DNA of 64,000 nt, taken from assembly GCA_013397795.1 (NCBI GenBank), contig VZTJ01005978.1:108168-172167 (forward strand), in the 5' to 3' direction. Below, piece after piece: positions 34,946 through 47,873 of this stretch (its first letter is position 1; every line of letters begins with the position of its first letter). This stretch comes from Orthonyx spaldingii (Eukaryota > Chordata > Aves > Passeriformes > Orthonychidae). The position numbers and the translations under genes are program-made. The notes under the pieces are model-generated. The model was given only the letters and a program-made list of their open reading frames with translations, was not told the origin of the DNA and searched no databases.

Positions 34946-37900
34946 TGAGTCTGTTCAGTGATTCTCTGATCACGTGAGCGTATCTGTGGATATCAAAAAG
35001 CTGCAGTGAAATTCTCTCTAAATGGTAACATTGAACACATTTTCCCATTCGAATAGCATTTTGTCCCACTAAATAACATTTATTAATGTGGACATTAAGA
35101 GGATCTAATTGAAGCAGCTGACAAAGGCAATCCTGGAAGATGAAGACTGACGTTGACTAAACGTTGTTATGAAAACTGGTTGTGTTCCTGTTGGAGCTGG
35201 CAGAGCTCCAGCTGATTCCCAAAGCAAAGTGACCACACAGGGATCTGTAGGAATTAGGGTTGGGACAGCCAGGCTGAGCTGTCCCAGGCACAGAATTTGC
35301 TCTGCTCACACCCACAATCCCTCATTCAGCAGTTTTCATAACACCCTCCTTGTTCCCCAGTGTCTGCAAACACTACTCCTGGGCCTCAGCCATTTATCCC
35401 AGAATCTGTATCCATGTGCAAACACGACCCTACCTGCACAGACAGGGGCTCAATCCTCCTTATTTGCTCTCCACTGTTTGCCATTTGTTATTTTAATTAT
35501 CTTTGGCTGTAACCATTCCAGCTGGCTGGCCGGGGAGCAGGCAAGGCCCTGAGGAGAAGGTGGCATGTTCGGAATGACAAACACTCCAGGTGATGTGGTG
35601 AACACTGCAAAAACCCCAGGTCTATAAAAAAAAAACCAAAACAGCACCCAAAATGTGTGAGAATAATTTGACAAACTATCACAAAACAGTTAATGCATTT
35701 AATAGTTACTCTGGGCCTAATCTAACAAAAAAAAAAAAAAAAAGAGAAGAGGTTGAGTACTTTGTTCTTTCTTTTTACGATTGTGAAATATTCAGACAAA
35801 AGATTACCAAGCACTTTGAACACTGCCAGAGTCAGCTTTTCACCTAAGAGCACCATAGAAACATCTTTAACTGCTTTTCCTCCCTCCTAATTTTTTACTG
35901 CTTTGAAGATTTTTAAATTCTCTGTACACAAAGAAAACAAGTCTTTCTGTTTTGGTTTTTGGGGGTTTTTGGTTGGTTGGGTTGGGGTTTTTTACACTGA
36001 TTTAGTTCTTATTTTAAAAAAAAAAATACACCCTTGTTTTTCACAGCACTGTTGCACTATTGTTCCTGGGACATACAGATCCAGACTAATAGCTCAAACA
36101 CAGCATCTGTTTTTAGTTCAGCCATAGAATTCCAATCACCTGAGTTATTAAATCATGGAAAAGGTGTCCTGAAAGAAGTTGTGGCAGGGTGTGAAAGCCT
36201 CAGCACTGTCACAGCCAAAGCAGCCAGCTCAGGTCACTCGGTCTGATCTAGAAATGCAGCTTTGCCCTCCCTTTCTCCCACCAGCAGCAAGAGGACAGAG
36301 CAGAGCTGCCTGAAGTTCGTCCTTTTCCATACCTCCAGTAATTGCCTTACCTGGAGCTGGAAGTGCAACATTAGGCACCGTCACACAATCGATCCTGTGG
36401 GTTTCTCACTGTTATTTAATAAGATTTTTTTTCTCTTGGGGGAGATGAAGATTGAAGCCTGTTTGGTGCCAGCACACAGACGCTGCCGTGTAAACATCAT
36501 AAATTGGAGCTCCTTCTTTGAGGAGCTGAAAGGCGAGGGCTCACGGGTGTTTGCACAGGTAATTGCAGAAAAACAGGGATTTATTCAAACCAGGTCTTAC
36601 AGGTAAATCCAAAAGTATATATCCAGCCAGATGATTTGCATGATAAATGCATCCATCTTCTTAATGTGCCTCTTTTCCTGATGTGGGCTGAACAACTCCT
36701 GTGCCCGAGCACATCATCAGTAACCTTGAAAACTTAAAGCCAATACTTGGGGAAAAAAATCCTTGAACTGAGAGGCAGGAAAACTTCAAGCTGGAAATCT
36801 CAACAGGGACACCTGCTAGCTGATGACTGGGCATGTTTGACGTGTTGTTATTTAAACAGGATTAAGCACCCAGAGCAAATGATGGAGGGGGGGTGTTTAA
36901 AAGTTCCCTGCAGCAGGAAAATTCCTCAAGACTTTCTCAGCCCTTTGATCATCCCAGTGCCTCGGCTGACTGCTGCAGATCAGCTCCTGCAGCCCAAAAA
37001 TGCTTTAACAAGACAACTCAGGGGGGACAAGGGTACAGAGTGGAGTTTCCTGTCACTTGGCAAAGCAAGTGCAAATTGCCTTGGCAGGACCAGCTGCTGA
37101 GATAGCAATTTGTCTCTGTCAGGGGAAGAGCACATGGGTGGAAGCACTGCTAATACGGTGTGCCTTTGAAATAAATCACTTTATGCATACACAGATCATG
37201 TTGTGAGGTTTCTCTTCTAGGGTGATGCTTCTCCGAGGGCAGCGAAGTAATAGAAAATTGGCGCCCATGTGGAGTTTGGGGTTGTTTGCCCCATCAATCA
37301 GCAGACAGTGCAAAGGAGGTGTGCTAATAAAGCCTTCACTTGCACAGGCAACTGCAGCGTTCTGTGTCTCAGCAGGATTGGGAGAAAACTGTCCTGATGG
37401 ATGGACGGAACAAAAACCCCAAGCAGATCTGGGGAGGCAGGAGGCTGAGGCGGTAACTCGGCCTGACAGTGATGCGCTGCTTGACCTCCTGAGGGTCTGC
37501 CAGCCAAGACATTTTCCAGCTGAGCAACCTTCCCGTGAAAAACAGCAATTCGAGGGGAGAACAGCACTCTGAGCACTTTGTAGCAGTGTGTTGAGTACAT
37601 CAAGACATCTGACAGTACGAGGCAGAGATGTTTTTATCGGGAATCTTTTATTCCTCCCGTGAAGAGAAGGAATCAGCTCGGGGTGGAGAAGAAGGAACTC
37701 CTGTTCCTGCATTCCTGCAGGTCTATAGGCTTAGCAGCATCCCTACCTATTGACTTGTGGTTGCAGTACCTCAAAATCTGGGATCTGTTGTCCTTCTGGC
37801 ATTTTAGACCAAATCCTGGGCTCTGGTTGCCCTCCTGCCTGCACAGCGTGCTCGGGGTAAGGCTGGAGTTTGATGCTGCTCTGGAAGCATCTCCTGTGTC

Positions 37901-39126
37901 CCTCTGCCTGTAAAGCCAAGAGTCTGAGGCACCAGGGCTCCAGCTCTGCAAGAATCAGGGACCCTGGAACATGACAACAACAAAAGAAAAGATCTGGCAT
38001 AACTTCCCTACTCCTAGGACTGCATAATGAGGACACCTCCAGGGAGAAATACCTGAGACCTTTGGGAAAACACAGAAGTGTCAAAAGATAAATCCTTTTT
38101 GTTAAAGGTATTAAGGTAAAGTTTCATACTTGAAAAGAACATTGATAGGTGATAATGAATTTTTTTTATTTTGGAATTTATAATTCTATTGGTCAGATGG
38201 CAAAATCTCAAATGAAATAATTGACAGATATTATTCATTATTGGGAGATTAGAGAAAGAACTGATAGCACGGGCAGATTGCTGTTGTTACTACAGGTGTT
38301 TTTCCCTAAATAAATTTTGATTAGTGCTCTTAATATGTTCACAGCCCAGATTCAGGGAGAGATTTTCTTATTCCACTTCATTCTGCTGCACTGATATTCA
38401 CAGCTTTTGTTTATCAGCAGCTGTATTATTACCAGCCCTAACATGCTCCAGTAGCCTCCGTGATCCGAGAGCACAGGAAAAATGAACCTTGGGAATGACA
38501 ATGCTGGCAGCTGAGTGGAACAAAGCTCACAAGCTGGGCTTTAAAATGGCAATCAATATTAACTTCCATCACACTTTGGAAACGAGATGGATTTGACAAA
38601 TTGCATCAAAATCCTACCTCCAATCGACTTTTGGAAAGGAATGTTTCTCCTATATTACATTTATGTTTCTAGAGGTTATTGAAGTTGTTTAATAATGTTT
38701 CCATGCCATCAGAGCATTTGTTATTACAACTGAATATTTTATTTTTTTGTGCTCAGAGAAAGGAAACTAAAATCAGTGAAAAAACCCCAAAGACATTGAA
38801 AACATGTTCCAAAAGGCTCAGTAACCTGTAAGCAACCAGGAGACATCACCACATTGTTTTCTGCCATCATAGAAGATCATCTTACTGTTGGGTGAAATCC
38901 ACTTTATTATCTAGGCAGAGCTCTTCGTCATCAAGATAGAAACACATAAGTTTATACATGATTGATTCTTCACTAAATCTGCCTTATTAATTGTATCATT
39001 ATTAATTATTTTATCATAGCAGCACCTCTGAATCAGGGTCAGCACAGACCAGGCCAGAGCCCTCCTCCAAAAACCTGAAATACAGTTTCTCCCTTCTTCA
39101 CCAGTCTAGTGACTACTTTCCATTAA
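34946..39126. other. single-copy noncoding DNA
   Basis: About 4.2 kb without a recognised gene. A long poly-A run lies at about 35726-35743 and a G/T-rich tract at 35948-35990. A 178-codon minus frame (37176-37712) has no domain I recognise. 38080-39010 is AT-rich with some enhancer-like texture. Confidence 0.55.
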
Positions 39127-39222
39127 TGGAAGGTGTCCCTGCCCATGGCAGGGGTTGGATTGAAATTATTTTTAAGGTCTATTCCCACCCAAACCATTGC
39201 AGGATTCTGTGTCTCTGTGATT
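39127..39222 (+). mobile_element. CR1 LINE fragment, last 95 bp
   Basis: TGGAAGGTGTCCCTGCCCAT, TTTTTAAGGTCTATTCCCAC, CCAAACCATTGCAGGATTCT, GTGTCTCTGTGATTC. Sense orientation, strongly truncated. Confidence 0.82.
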
Positions 39223-40764
39223 CACAAATATCTGGGCAGAACAACTCCTATTCCCAGAAAAAGACTTTCTGAAAAGCCCACTGGGAATGTTATTTAAGTG
39301 AAACCATCTATGAGCAAACTTCACAGAGCACAAAGAAAAGCTGCATGTCAAAACTGGGGAGAAAAAAGTGAAAATACTTGTGATTTTTGTATGTACAAAG
39401 AGGTGTGTTGCAGGAAAGGAAATACGGAAACACTGAGGAAGGGTTACAAACCCTGCACCTCTGCTGTCTTCCTCTTGGATATATGGACCTTGGTCTTTAA
39501 AACATTCAGTGACAGAGATTATAAAAGAAGATCTATTCCAACACGTATTTCAAGCTTTTATGATAAGCCTACTTTAGCTGTATTATTAGATTAAATTTGC
39601 TGCCATCCAAGACAACCCACTTTTTGCCCTGACATGGGAAGAAACTGCTCAGCAGCCACTGACATGCTGGGAGGTTGGGCCATCGTGTTTCCTTTCTGTC
39701 TTTTCTCCCACAAAGTTAACCCACACAATTACTTCAGTCTTTTCTTCTGGGTCATGGTTTTTAAAGCTTGACTCTTGTCCTCTGCCGCTGGACTCTCCCT
39801 GATTCGGTCTCACCTTCCTGAAGTTTGGTGCTCAACCTCTGCCACTAAATGCAGCAAATTTATTCCATTTCTGAACCATTCCCCTGTCTCAACACCAACG
39901 TCTCATGTTTGCCTTTTTCCAAAAGCATGATCCACTGGAATTCCCAGCTCCTTTCCTGACGAACTGTTGCTAGGGAGTGACTGCTGGCAAAGGAGAGACC
40001 TTTGCAGTGTCCTTACTGGATGTCCTCGGAGCCTGGCTGGACTGGAAATTTATTCCCATGAAACCCCGAGCACAATTTCACGAGGAAAATCAAGTGTGCC
40101 AATTGGAAGAAGAACATTTCATTGATTGCACGTCTGCAATAATCATTTCAGTTATGCAGAAAATTATCTATGACACACGAAACAACACTGTCTATAAACA
40201 GAGCAGACACACGAACTTCATTAATGGACCCGCATAAAAATTGATATGGTTTGATAATATTGCTCTAATCCACCCCCTGAGCCTATTACACAGACTGGGT
40301 CGAACTCTTCATTGCCATGCACGGTCTGCACTCCTCCATATCAATGGAAAAAAACCCACCAGAGTCCCAACAAATTGAAATGGCCCATAAGTCATATTGA
40401 ACCAATAGAGCTGATTTCACGAGGCAGATGTCAAAGAAAAATCAGTGCTAGACTGCTCTGCCCTTCAAACTCAATGAGGCAATCTTGACTTTTAACAGTT
40501 TGCAAAGGTAGATGCCAAAACATCACAATATGAGGTAGCAATGTTCATGCAGGGAGCAGAGAAAAGGCATAAGAATGGCTACAACACAAAAATGGGATTT
40601 GCAGCCCAGTCCGAGGCAGCTAAATGCAAACTGGCTTCAGGAAACAGAGTGTGAGTGTATTCACATATTTGTGCACTGCACAAATCCCACGCTCCTGAGG
40701 CTTTCCTCCTAAGGTCATGCCTTGATCTGATCTTTACATATGAGAAGATTTAGGAGCAGGTCCT
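39223..40764. other. single-copy noncoding DNA
   Basis: No gene recognised. The portion at about 40060-40480 is listed as a possible conserved element. Confidence 0.55.
40060..40480. other. candidate conserved noncoding element
   Basis: Repeat-free, moderately AT-rich and motif-dense (ATTCAT-like, ATCATTTCAGTTATGCA, TTGATATGGTTTGATAATAT). An 86-codon frame overlaps its left part without protein-like features that I recognise. Texture only. Confidence 0.22.
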
Positions 40765-41210
40765 AGAATTATGGAATCACAGGACTGTTAAGGTTGGAAA
40801 AGCCTTCCAAGACCATTGAGTCCAACCATTAACCCAGCACTGCCATATTCACCACTAAACCATCTCCTAAACCACCACATCCACATGTTTTTTGGGATGG
40901 GGCTCCACCACTGCCCTGGGCAGCCAGTGCAAGTGTTTAACAATTCTTTTTGTGAAGAAAGGTTTCCCAGTTTCCAACCTGAACCTCCTCTGGTGCAAAC
41001 AGAGGCTGTTTTATCTCCTCCTGTCCCTGTTCCCNTGCAGAGCCAGAAGGGCCCCCTGAGCCTCCTTTTCTCCAGGCTGAGCCCCTTTCCCAGCTCCCTC
41101 ATCCACTGCTGGTGTTCCAGCCCCTTCCCCAGCTCCATTCCCTTCCCTGGACACGCTCCAGCGCCTCCTTTGGGTGCTGTCCTGCTGAGGAGCAGGAGCT
41201 GAGGAGCAGG
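40765..41210 (-). mobile_element. CR1 LINE, third 3' subfamily
   Basis: AGAATTATGGAATCACAGGA, AGGTTGGAAAAGCCTTCCAA, GACCATTGAGTCCAACCATT, ACCACATCCACATGTTTTTT and TTCTCCAGGCTGAGCCCCTT are antisense CR1 of the group ending in 'AAGACCATTGAGTCCAACC'. The sequence reaches about 445 bp inwards to CTTTGGGTGCTGTCCTGC. One N is at 41035. Long open frames here are a by-product of the element; none encodes reverse transcriptase. Confidence 0.9.
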
Positions 41211-43552
41211 AGAGGTGCTGCAGGTGCCACGGGCACTGGGACGAGGGAGGTGGATGGGTAAGAAACCACAGTGAACTTGTACAAACGGTCCCAAATTGGC
41301 CAGTTTGGGGGTTTTTACATATTTTGTGAACTTGTCCCATGAAAACTGAGCAGATGCTGTCCTTTGGCTGCGGGTGACACGCCGGCACAGGCAGCAGTGA
41401 CCTGCTGTTTACGGCAGGGACAAGCACTCAGCTCGCTCCCGGCCAGGAACGGCTTTGGCATCGTGCAGACAGGCTCCAAGTGTCCTTATTTACAGACCTC
41501 CACCTGTCCTCCTGCAATTCCTGGCTCCAGCTGCAGCACGCTCCTCCAACAATTTTGTCACCTGCCAGCCAGGAGCCATCCTCCCCTAAAAATGCCGTAT
41601 TAATGAGCAGTGGGGTGCGGCGGGTCAGAACGTGTGTGGAGCCAGGTGAGAGCACCTCCTGCTCCTCTGCCTGCCTTCACCAGGCACAGCCGCTCCTGCA
41701 AGGGCTCAGGAAAATACAGAGAGGGGAAGAGCTGGCAGAGCCCCAAAGTATGGAGATTTGATATCTTTTTTTCCTTCAGGAGAGAGGCAGAAAGCTGCAG
41801 AAAGCAGTAGCAGGCAGGCTTTTTGTTTCAGAGCCCTTTCCACCTCTCTGTGTTTTCCTGAGCTTTTCCCATCTCTCTTTTGAGTGCAAGGAAAAAGGCT
41901 ACAAAAACTGAATAAATCATACACTGTTGTTATTATTATCATCCTTGCACTGTACAAGGTGGAACAGGCTTTGCTCACCAGAAATGTCTTTTCTATTTAC
42001 TTTGCTTCGCTTTGCTTTTCCACTTAAATCCTCTCTTCATCTGCATTTCTCAGAACAGCACCTGGTTTGCTTTTATCAGTATTATTTTTGTCCAAATTCT
42101 TACCTTTTTTCCTTCTTGTTAATTACAATGTGATTTTTTTCTGAATTAGAATAAAATAACACTGGTGGCAACCATTACAGGCAAAAGTCCCTCTGGATAT
42201 CTCAGCAACATTTCTCTTACATTCTGCAGTTGTTCTTGTTTCACTGTTTCGCTTTATCAGAGTCACAAAATGTGATATAAAATCTCCAGACAGCCATGGA
42301 TGTTAAATTCTGAGCTTATCTAATTTCCTCCATTCCTGTACTTAATCCCTCCAAAAATACTATCCACAAAACCCTTAGAAAAATCCCAATGTTTGGTATC
42401 CCAAATGCTCCCTCTCACCTTGCTCCAGATTCCCCCCAAGTAAATGTGCAGGGTTCCTATTGCTCCTCCTTCTGATTTCTCTCTTTAGGGACTCCCCCTA
42501 CATCCATGATGTGATGCTTGCAAGATGTCCCATCCCATCTGAGCCTCCTATCCCAGCTGAGAGCCAAAGTGGAATTCAGCACCACTGTCCATGCATGGAC
42601 ACGGCTGGCTTTGATAGCAGGTGCTCTGCCACACCAAGGACATCAGTTTTTAATCCCACAGCACCCACCTCCTCTCTCTTGCTGCAGACACAAACAGTGA
42701 CTGCCTCAGGTAAAAGCTTGCTCTGAAGTTTTTTCCTTCTGCCTTGGGATTTCTTGCCTCTCTGTTTTGCTCATCCACCACGCAGGTGAGACCCCTGATT
42801 TATGTGACATGTGCTTCAGCAGCTGGGTTTGCTGTTCTTCTCACATTTCCAGACATTTGCTTGAAGGCTAACAAAAGTGGGAAGCAGCAAGGCGTTTGTT
42901 TCACAGCCTGGAGCACACTGTTGTCCTAGCGTGGCCCTAAAGTTTTTTAGGATGAGTTTCAGAACTTGTGCAGGCACTTGAAGACACTGGCTTGGCCTGC
43001 TGAAGTTCAGGTCAAGACAGGATTAGGTCCTCAAGTTGTAAAGTTCCTCAGCCTCAGCCCGAAGCAGTTACCTGGTGAAACACCGAGCAACGAGACCATT
43101 TAATTAACCTGAAATCTCCCACTGGCACAAAATTAAAGTTCTTTTGCCAGAATCATTAGTAATTTGCAAGCTCTGTTCGGCAGGAGAGTAAGAGATCCTG
43201 GATCAAAGGTGCCCTTTCCAGGAAATGACAGCCCCTGCGCTGGGAGGGGAGGGGAGGCACTCCGGGATTCATCCGACCAGGCAGAGCAATCTGGGCTCTG
43301 TCACGCTCCGAAGTGTGCTGCCCCCGCTGCCACCGCACAGAACGTGCTGCAGGAGGAGGAGGAGGCTGCTCTGCCATCCTGCCCCCCAAACCTGGCCTAC
43401 AGCTTGGTCTGAGGTGTGTTTTAGCAGACACTCTCCAACCCTACACACAGGCAGGGGCAGGGAGGAGAGGAAGCAGATCCCTCAGCATTTTCCTTCTCTA
43501 GGTCATGTCCCAAACTAGGAAAGCAATCGTGCATTGCATATATAATTTATCC
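41211..43552. other. single-copy noncoding DNA
   Basis: No gene recognised. GC-rich 41200-41700 and 43190-43480, pyrimidine-rich 41990-42120. Confidence 0.55.
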
Positions 43553-43672
43553 TGGAATCACAGGGTGCTTTGGGCTGGAAGGGACCTTAAAGCTCACCTC
43601 CTTCCACCCCCTGCTGTGGGCAGGGACACCTTCCACTATCCCAGGCTGCTCCAAACACTGTCCAACCCAGCC
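43553..43672 (-). mobile_element. CR1 LINE fragment, 3' end
   Basis: TGGAATCACAGGGTGCTTTG, GGAAGGGACCTTAAAGCTCA, GTGGGCAGGGACACCTTCCA, CCAGGCTGCTCCAAACACTG. About 120 bp, antisense. Confidence 0.88.
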
Positions 43673-43804
43673 AAATGTTGCACTTGGGCAGTTTTCATTT
43701 TTCTTTATTAAGAGACATACAGTTAAACAATTAACATATCAGGTAATTGCATACTTTTTGCATTTGAATGGTCCTTTGTTCCCACCACATCGCTTGGGAA
43801 GGAA

Positions 43805-44028
43805 AAGGAAAAATTTCTTCACTGAGAAGTTGGTTATTCATTGGAACAGGGAAGTGTCATCTTCCTGCCCAGGGGAGTGTCTCCAGCCCGGGAGGGATTT
43901 AAAAGCTGTGTGGATGTGGCACTTGGGCACATGGGTGAGTGGTGGCCTTGGCAGTGCTGCAGGAACTGTTTGACCTGATGATCTCCGAGGGATTTTCCAA
44001 CCTAAATGAGTCTGTGATTCCACATTCC
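43805..44028 (+). mobile_element. CR1 LINE, same 3' subfamily as 40765
   Basis: AATTTCTTCACTGAGAAGTT, CATTGGAACAGGGAAGTGTC, TGTGGATGTGGCACTTGGGC, TGACCTGATGATCTCCGAGG and TTTTCCAACCTAAATGAGTC are sense CR1. It sits back to back with the fragment at 43553, giving a head-to-head pair of different subfamilies. Confidence 0.85.
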
Positions 44029-45344
44029 ATCAAGCTTCTCTGCAGGACTGACAGCAACACTCAAAGCAGAGCCGAGGTGTCCCAGGGAATCCCTGCTGGG
44101 AACAGCAAAGATGACATCACAGGATGGGTTATCCCAGCAGCCCCACCGCTGGCCCACCCCCAGCAAACACCAACAGCATCAATTCCACTTTAAAAAGTTA
44201 TGTTTGGAGACTAACAAAGAGTAAACCTTGACAAATGCAAGCTGCGCTTTTTATTTTCACAGTAAAATGGAACGTTCCCTTTTATCTCCTGTAAAAATGA
44301 AAGCCCATTCAAAGTGCTGGCAGCCTCTGCAGGAGGAGAAATCCTTTCTGGGGGTAAATTTCTAAATTTAGGGAGCAAAAAGACTTCTGGGGACTTGAGC
44401 CAGAACAATCAGGAGCCCTCTGTGACGATGCCTTGCAATGTGCACTGGTCCCACAGTTTGTTGTACAGATTCCTTCAATAGAGGAAAAGGGAATAATGGG
44501 CATAAACCTTTCCTCTTCTGATTATTGAGTGTCAGGTGCCATGGCAAGGAAAAATCCAGCACAGCTTAAACAGGAGCACACACGGCTAAAAGAAACAAGT
44601 GCATGAATTCGTATCTGTGTGTTCCTGCAACGGAGCACAGCTGAGATGGGGAAGAGATCAAAAAAATGGCAAATCTGGAAATCATTGTGATGAACTTGCC
44701 CAGAGTATCTAGAAGTAATAGATGAGGCAAATTAGCCTCTTTGAAACCTTTAGTTTCTTTAAGCATTTTGTCAAGACAAGGAGAGATGAGGCTGAGCTGC
44801 CAAAAGACAATATTTGCCCTGTACCTTTACAAGGACCAGGAGCTCCCAGTTAAGTGGAGCTAAAGATAATTGAATTAAAAACCTATAGAAATGTCAGATC
44901 TGTAATTTGAAGAGGGAAAAAATGGGCTGTGCTAGAGAATATTCATGCAGATTTTTTTTTTTTTTTGGTCATATATACAATTTTAAGTGGAAAGCAGCCC
45001 ATGTTCCTGCTTGTGACAGCTCACTGCTAGGATGGCATTTTCACATTTCCACAGACTGGATGTGGCTGCCACAGCTCCTGACTCCAGGACATTGTGCCTG
45101 TCAGGTCAGATCAGATCTCCACAGCCCTGCTGGATCCACAGGTGGATCAGGACTGGGATATCCACCTGTCCCCTCAGCTGGAACACCCAAGTGACACAGA
45201 GAGCTGTCTGCTAACAAGTGATTTCTTCTTAGGGGTTTAGTCTAAAATAAATTCACAACCAGTTTGAGTTTTTTTCCCTGAATTTCTTAAGTTAAAAAAA
45301 TTAAAATAAGTTTTTATCTCACTACTCAGCCCAGTTTTCTAAAG
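44029..45344. other. single-copy noncoding DNA
   Basis: No gene recognised. A 16-base T run lies at about 44951-44966. Confidence 0.55.
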
Positions 45345-45460
45345 GGTCACAGGGTAGCTCAGGCTGGAAGGGCTCTCAGGAGGTTTGTGGTGCAGGCTGC
45401 TGCTGCCTGGGCTCTGTGGTCTCCCCTGCTCTTCCCTGCAGAGTCTCCCTGGCCAGGCAG
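45345..45460 (-). mobile_element. possible old CR1 fragment
   Basis: GGTCACAGGGTAGCTCAGGC, TGGAAGGGCTCTCAGGAGGT resemble the antisense end of an older CR1 group. The rest is GC-rich and poorly matched, so extent and identity are uncertain. Confidence 0.4.
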
Positions 45461-46498
45461 GCTGGGCCCAGGGCAGGGCTTTGCACCCGTGAGGACTTTG
45501 CTGTTGTGGCTTTAATGGCTCATGAGAGTCCCCCTCAGCAGGATAAATGACTGAACCCCAAATTCCTCCAGGCACAGCCTCCACCTCCTCCTGGCCTCAC
45601 GTGGCTTGGCTAAAGATGTTCACACTCCAGCCCAGTGCGGCCACCCGGGTGGGACAACACCCTCAGGACGTGCTCTAGACCACATTCACCCCAAAACAAA
45701 GCCTTAGCTCAGCCTCCACATCCTTCATAAGCAGGAAAATCAAGGCCTTGGGCACTCCTGGGATGTTCTCAAGCCAGTCCATCCCTGTCCTACAGAGCTT
45801 TCCTGTTCCAGAGCTGCACTCTGGGTGTTTTGGAAGCAGCAGTGCAGTGAGAGCCGACACAATCCCACCGTGTGCCTCAGCCACCTCCACCTCACAGAGC
45901 AGACACAGTTGCAGTCTGGAGCAGAGGAGGGACCTGGACCAGTTTTCCCAGGGCTCCATCAGTGCTGTAATTATCCAGTTATCCATTCACTCAGCTCTGT
46001 GCCCATCACAAGCACCAGAGCAGTGTTTCAGCTGTGAGGCAGAAATCTTCCTTTCCAAACCACCATTGGAAGCAACTAATGCTGATTTGTTTTTTATATT
46101 GACAGTTCTTTCAGGAAAAAAAAGCTTGGATTTTAATCCAGTGGAAGTTTTTTCAGAGAATATCTTTCATCTCTAGCACAGCTATCAAAAAATCTATTTA
46201 GTTGCAGGTAGAATAAAAGAGGTAAATCTGGGTTTACTTATTTAGATCAGAAATTACTTTCCCGGGCATTTTTATGCATTAATTTTGTCTTCAGATTTCC
46301 TCCTTCCTACTGCCTGCCCACCACCGGAGTGGTCTGAGAGGGATTCCACATCACCAATTATAATCTTGCCAGTTCTTGCAACGCTTTGTCCTATAAATTC
46401 AACAACCTAAGGGATGCACTTTCCAGAAGAAAACATCTGTCTTCAGTTTCTGCTCCCTCTGCCCTTTCTCTGTTCCCTTTTCAATGTCATTGCAATTA
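45461..46498. other. single-copy noncoding DNA
   Basis: No gene recognised. The first half is GC-richer than the second; frames of about 142 codons (45748-46176) have no domain. Confidence 0.5.
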
Positions 46499-46618
46499 CA
46501 AAATGTCCAAGGCCAGATTGGACATTGGGGCGTGAAGCATCTTGGGATAGTGGAAGGTGGCAGGGGGTGGCACTGGATGGGCTTTGAGGTCCTTTTCAAC
46601 CCAAACCATCCTGGGATT
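46499..46618 (+). mobile_element. CR1 LINE fragment, 3' end
   Basis: AATGTCCAAGGCCAGATTGG, GATAGTGGAAGGTGGCAGGG, GGCACTGGATGGGCTTTGAG, CCCAAACCATCCTGGGATTA. The usual TGTCCCTGCCCATGG block between the two halves is missing, so this copy has an internal deletion of about 15 bp. Confidence 0.87.
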
Positions 46619-47429
46619 ATCTTCCAGCAAGGCACAACAAGCCTCATTTTAACTCAAGTATAATTAAGCACCTCATTTTTTATCTAACTTTTTAATAGGT
46701 GACAGTCTTTGCGCTGAAGGGAGGATTCTACAAGCACAAAAATACCATGTTGCTACTTTTTTTTTTAACAGGAAAAGATGAATATTATGTCTTTGGAGCA
46801 CTCTATATACAGCCAGAGGAGTTCTATTTATTCATGCTGCCGCCCCAACATGAGGACATGAAATTAGTACAAGAGATAAAAAAGGATGCTTTTATGCATA
46901 TGTTATGAAATTTATGTATGCACCTTTGCTCACATTGTTCCAAAGGGAGAATTTTTCACAGTAGGCATCAGTTGCTTAATTAGCACAGAATAATTAAAAC
47001 TCACTGCAGGGAAAATTCCATAACCCCACAGCAATTATGTGGGGAGAGTTCTTGGTTACTGCATCGACAATGAAAAAATAACTTCTAGGTAGGTTACCAG
47101 AAAACACCAGCCATTCAAAAGTGCCTCAGAACAGAAAGACTCCTCAAGCAACTGAGAAAATTAAACCAGAAAAAACCCAAGTATCTAATAGCCATCAGTA
47201 AGGTCCAATCAAGCAGTGTATTAACTGCTTTCACTTCATTTTTCAGACTCAGTTCTTCTATTGATTTATGTAGATCCCTGAACCTTGAGAAATACATTTG
47301 GTATAATTAGACAGCAATAGCAACTCCAGACTTCATTAATAATCATGAAACAGTTCATTCGCTACCAATAGAAACTCATTTACAGTGCACTGTTTTTTTA
47401 GGGCTCATAAACAAACATCTATCAACATT
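46619..47429. other. AT-rich noncoding DNA with an exon-like patch
   Basis: No known gene. At 46757-46908 a strong polypyrimidine tract and acceptor-like AACAG precede about 45 open codons ending in TGA-free text and a stop; see findings. I do not call it an exon. Confidence 0.4.
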
Positions 47430-47873
47430 CAGCACATCTTAGGCTTTTAAAAAAATAATTTAATGACCTTGCCTGGTCTAGAAAAAGTCAAAATTCTCCA
47501 CAGGAAGATGTTTTTACCAGCAGAAGGGTTAACAGAAAGTATCTGTCAACACCAATGGCAAAACTTAATTAGACTGGGTTTGGTGAAATTTAAAAATGAG
47601 GGCAATCCATGGATTTCATTTTGCACTTCCCATTTTATTCTGGTACCAATATTCTGTACAAGATCTCTTTTTCATTTTGTTTCATCCTTAGCATTTCCCT
47701 TTCCCTTGTACTGCATCAAAGCCCTGTTTTCCTGAGGGTGTCCTGGGGGTAAGGGGCCAATGGGACCCTGGGGAGAGCATTGCCAGCAGGTCAGGCAGTG
47801 ATCCTGCCCCTCTGCCCAGCCCTGGGGCACCTCTGCAGTGATCCTGCCCCTCTGCCCAGCCCTGGGGCACCTG
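47430..47873 (+). repeat. left arm of a large inverted repeat
   Basis: This arm (from CAGCACATCTTAGGC to GGGGCACCT) is the reverse complement of 50835-51623 once the LTR at 50866-51206 is removed. Positions pair so that their sum is 99053 up to the LTR. I found about four differences in roughly 405 aligned bases. It consists of about 295 bp of single-copy DNA followed by the truncated 5' side of a plus-oriented CR1. The CR1 stops abruptly at 47873, where unrelated sequence (GAGATTCC) begins. Confidence 0.96.

Noticed and set aside
35948..35990. G-quadruplex in the G/T-rich tract
   Set aside because: Mostly two-base G runs; a weak pattern in low-complexity DNA.
36925..36980. CR1 fragment (text like CCCTTTGATCATCCCAGTGC)
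   Set aside because: The match is too short and isolated to separate from chance.
37176..37712. 178-codon minus-strand frame
   Set aside because: No recognisable domain; a 116-codon frame lies opposite it; probably chance.
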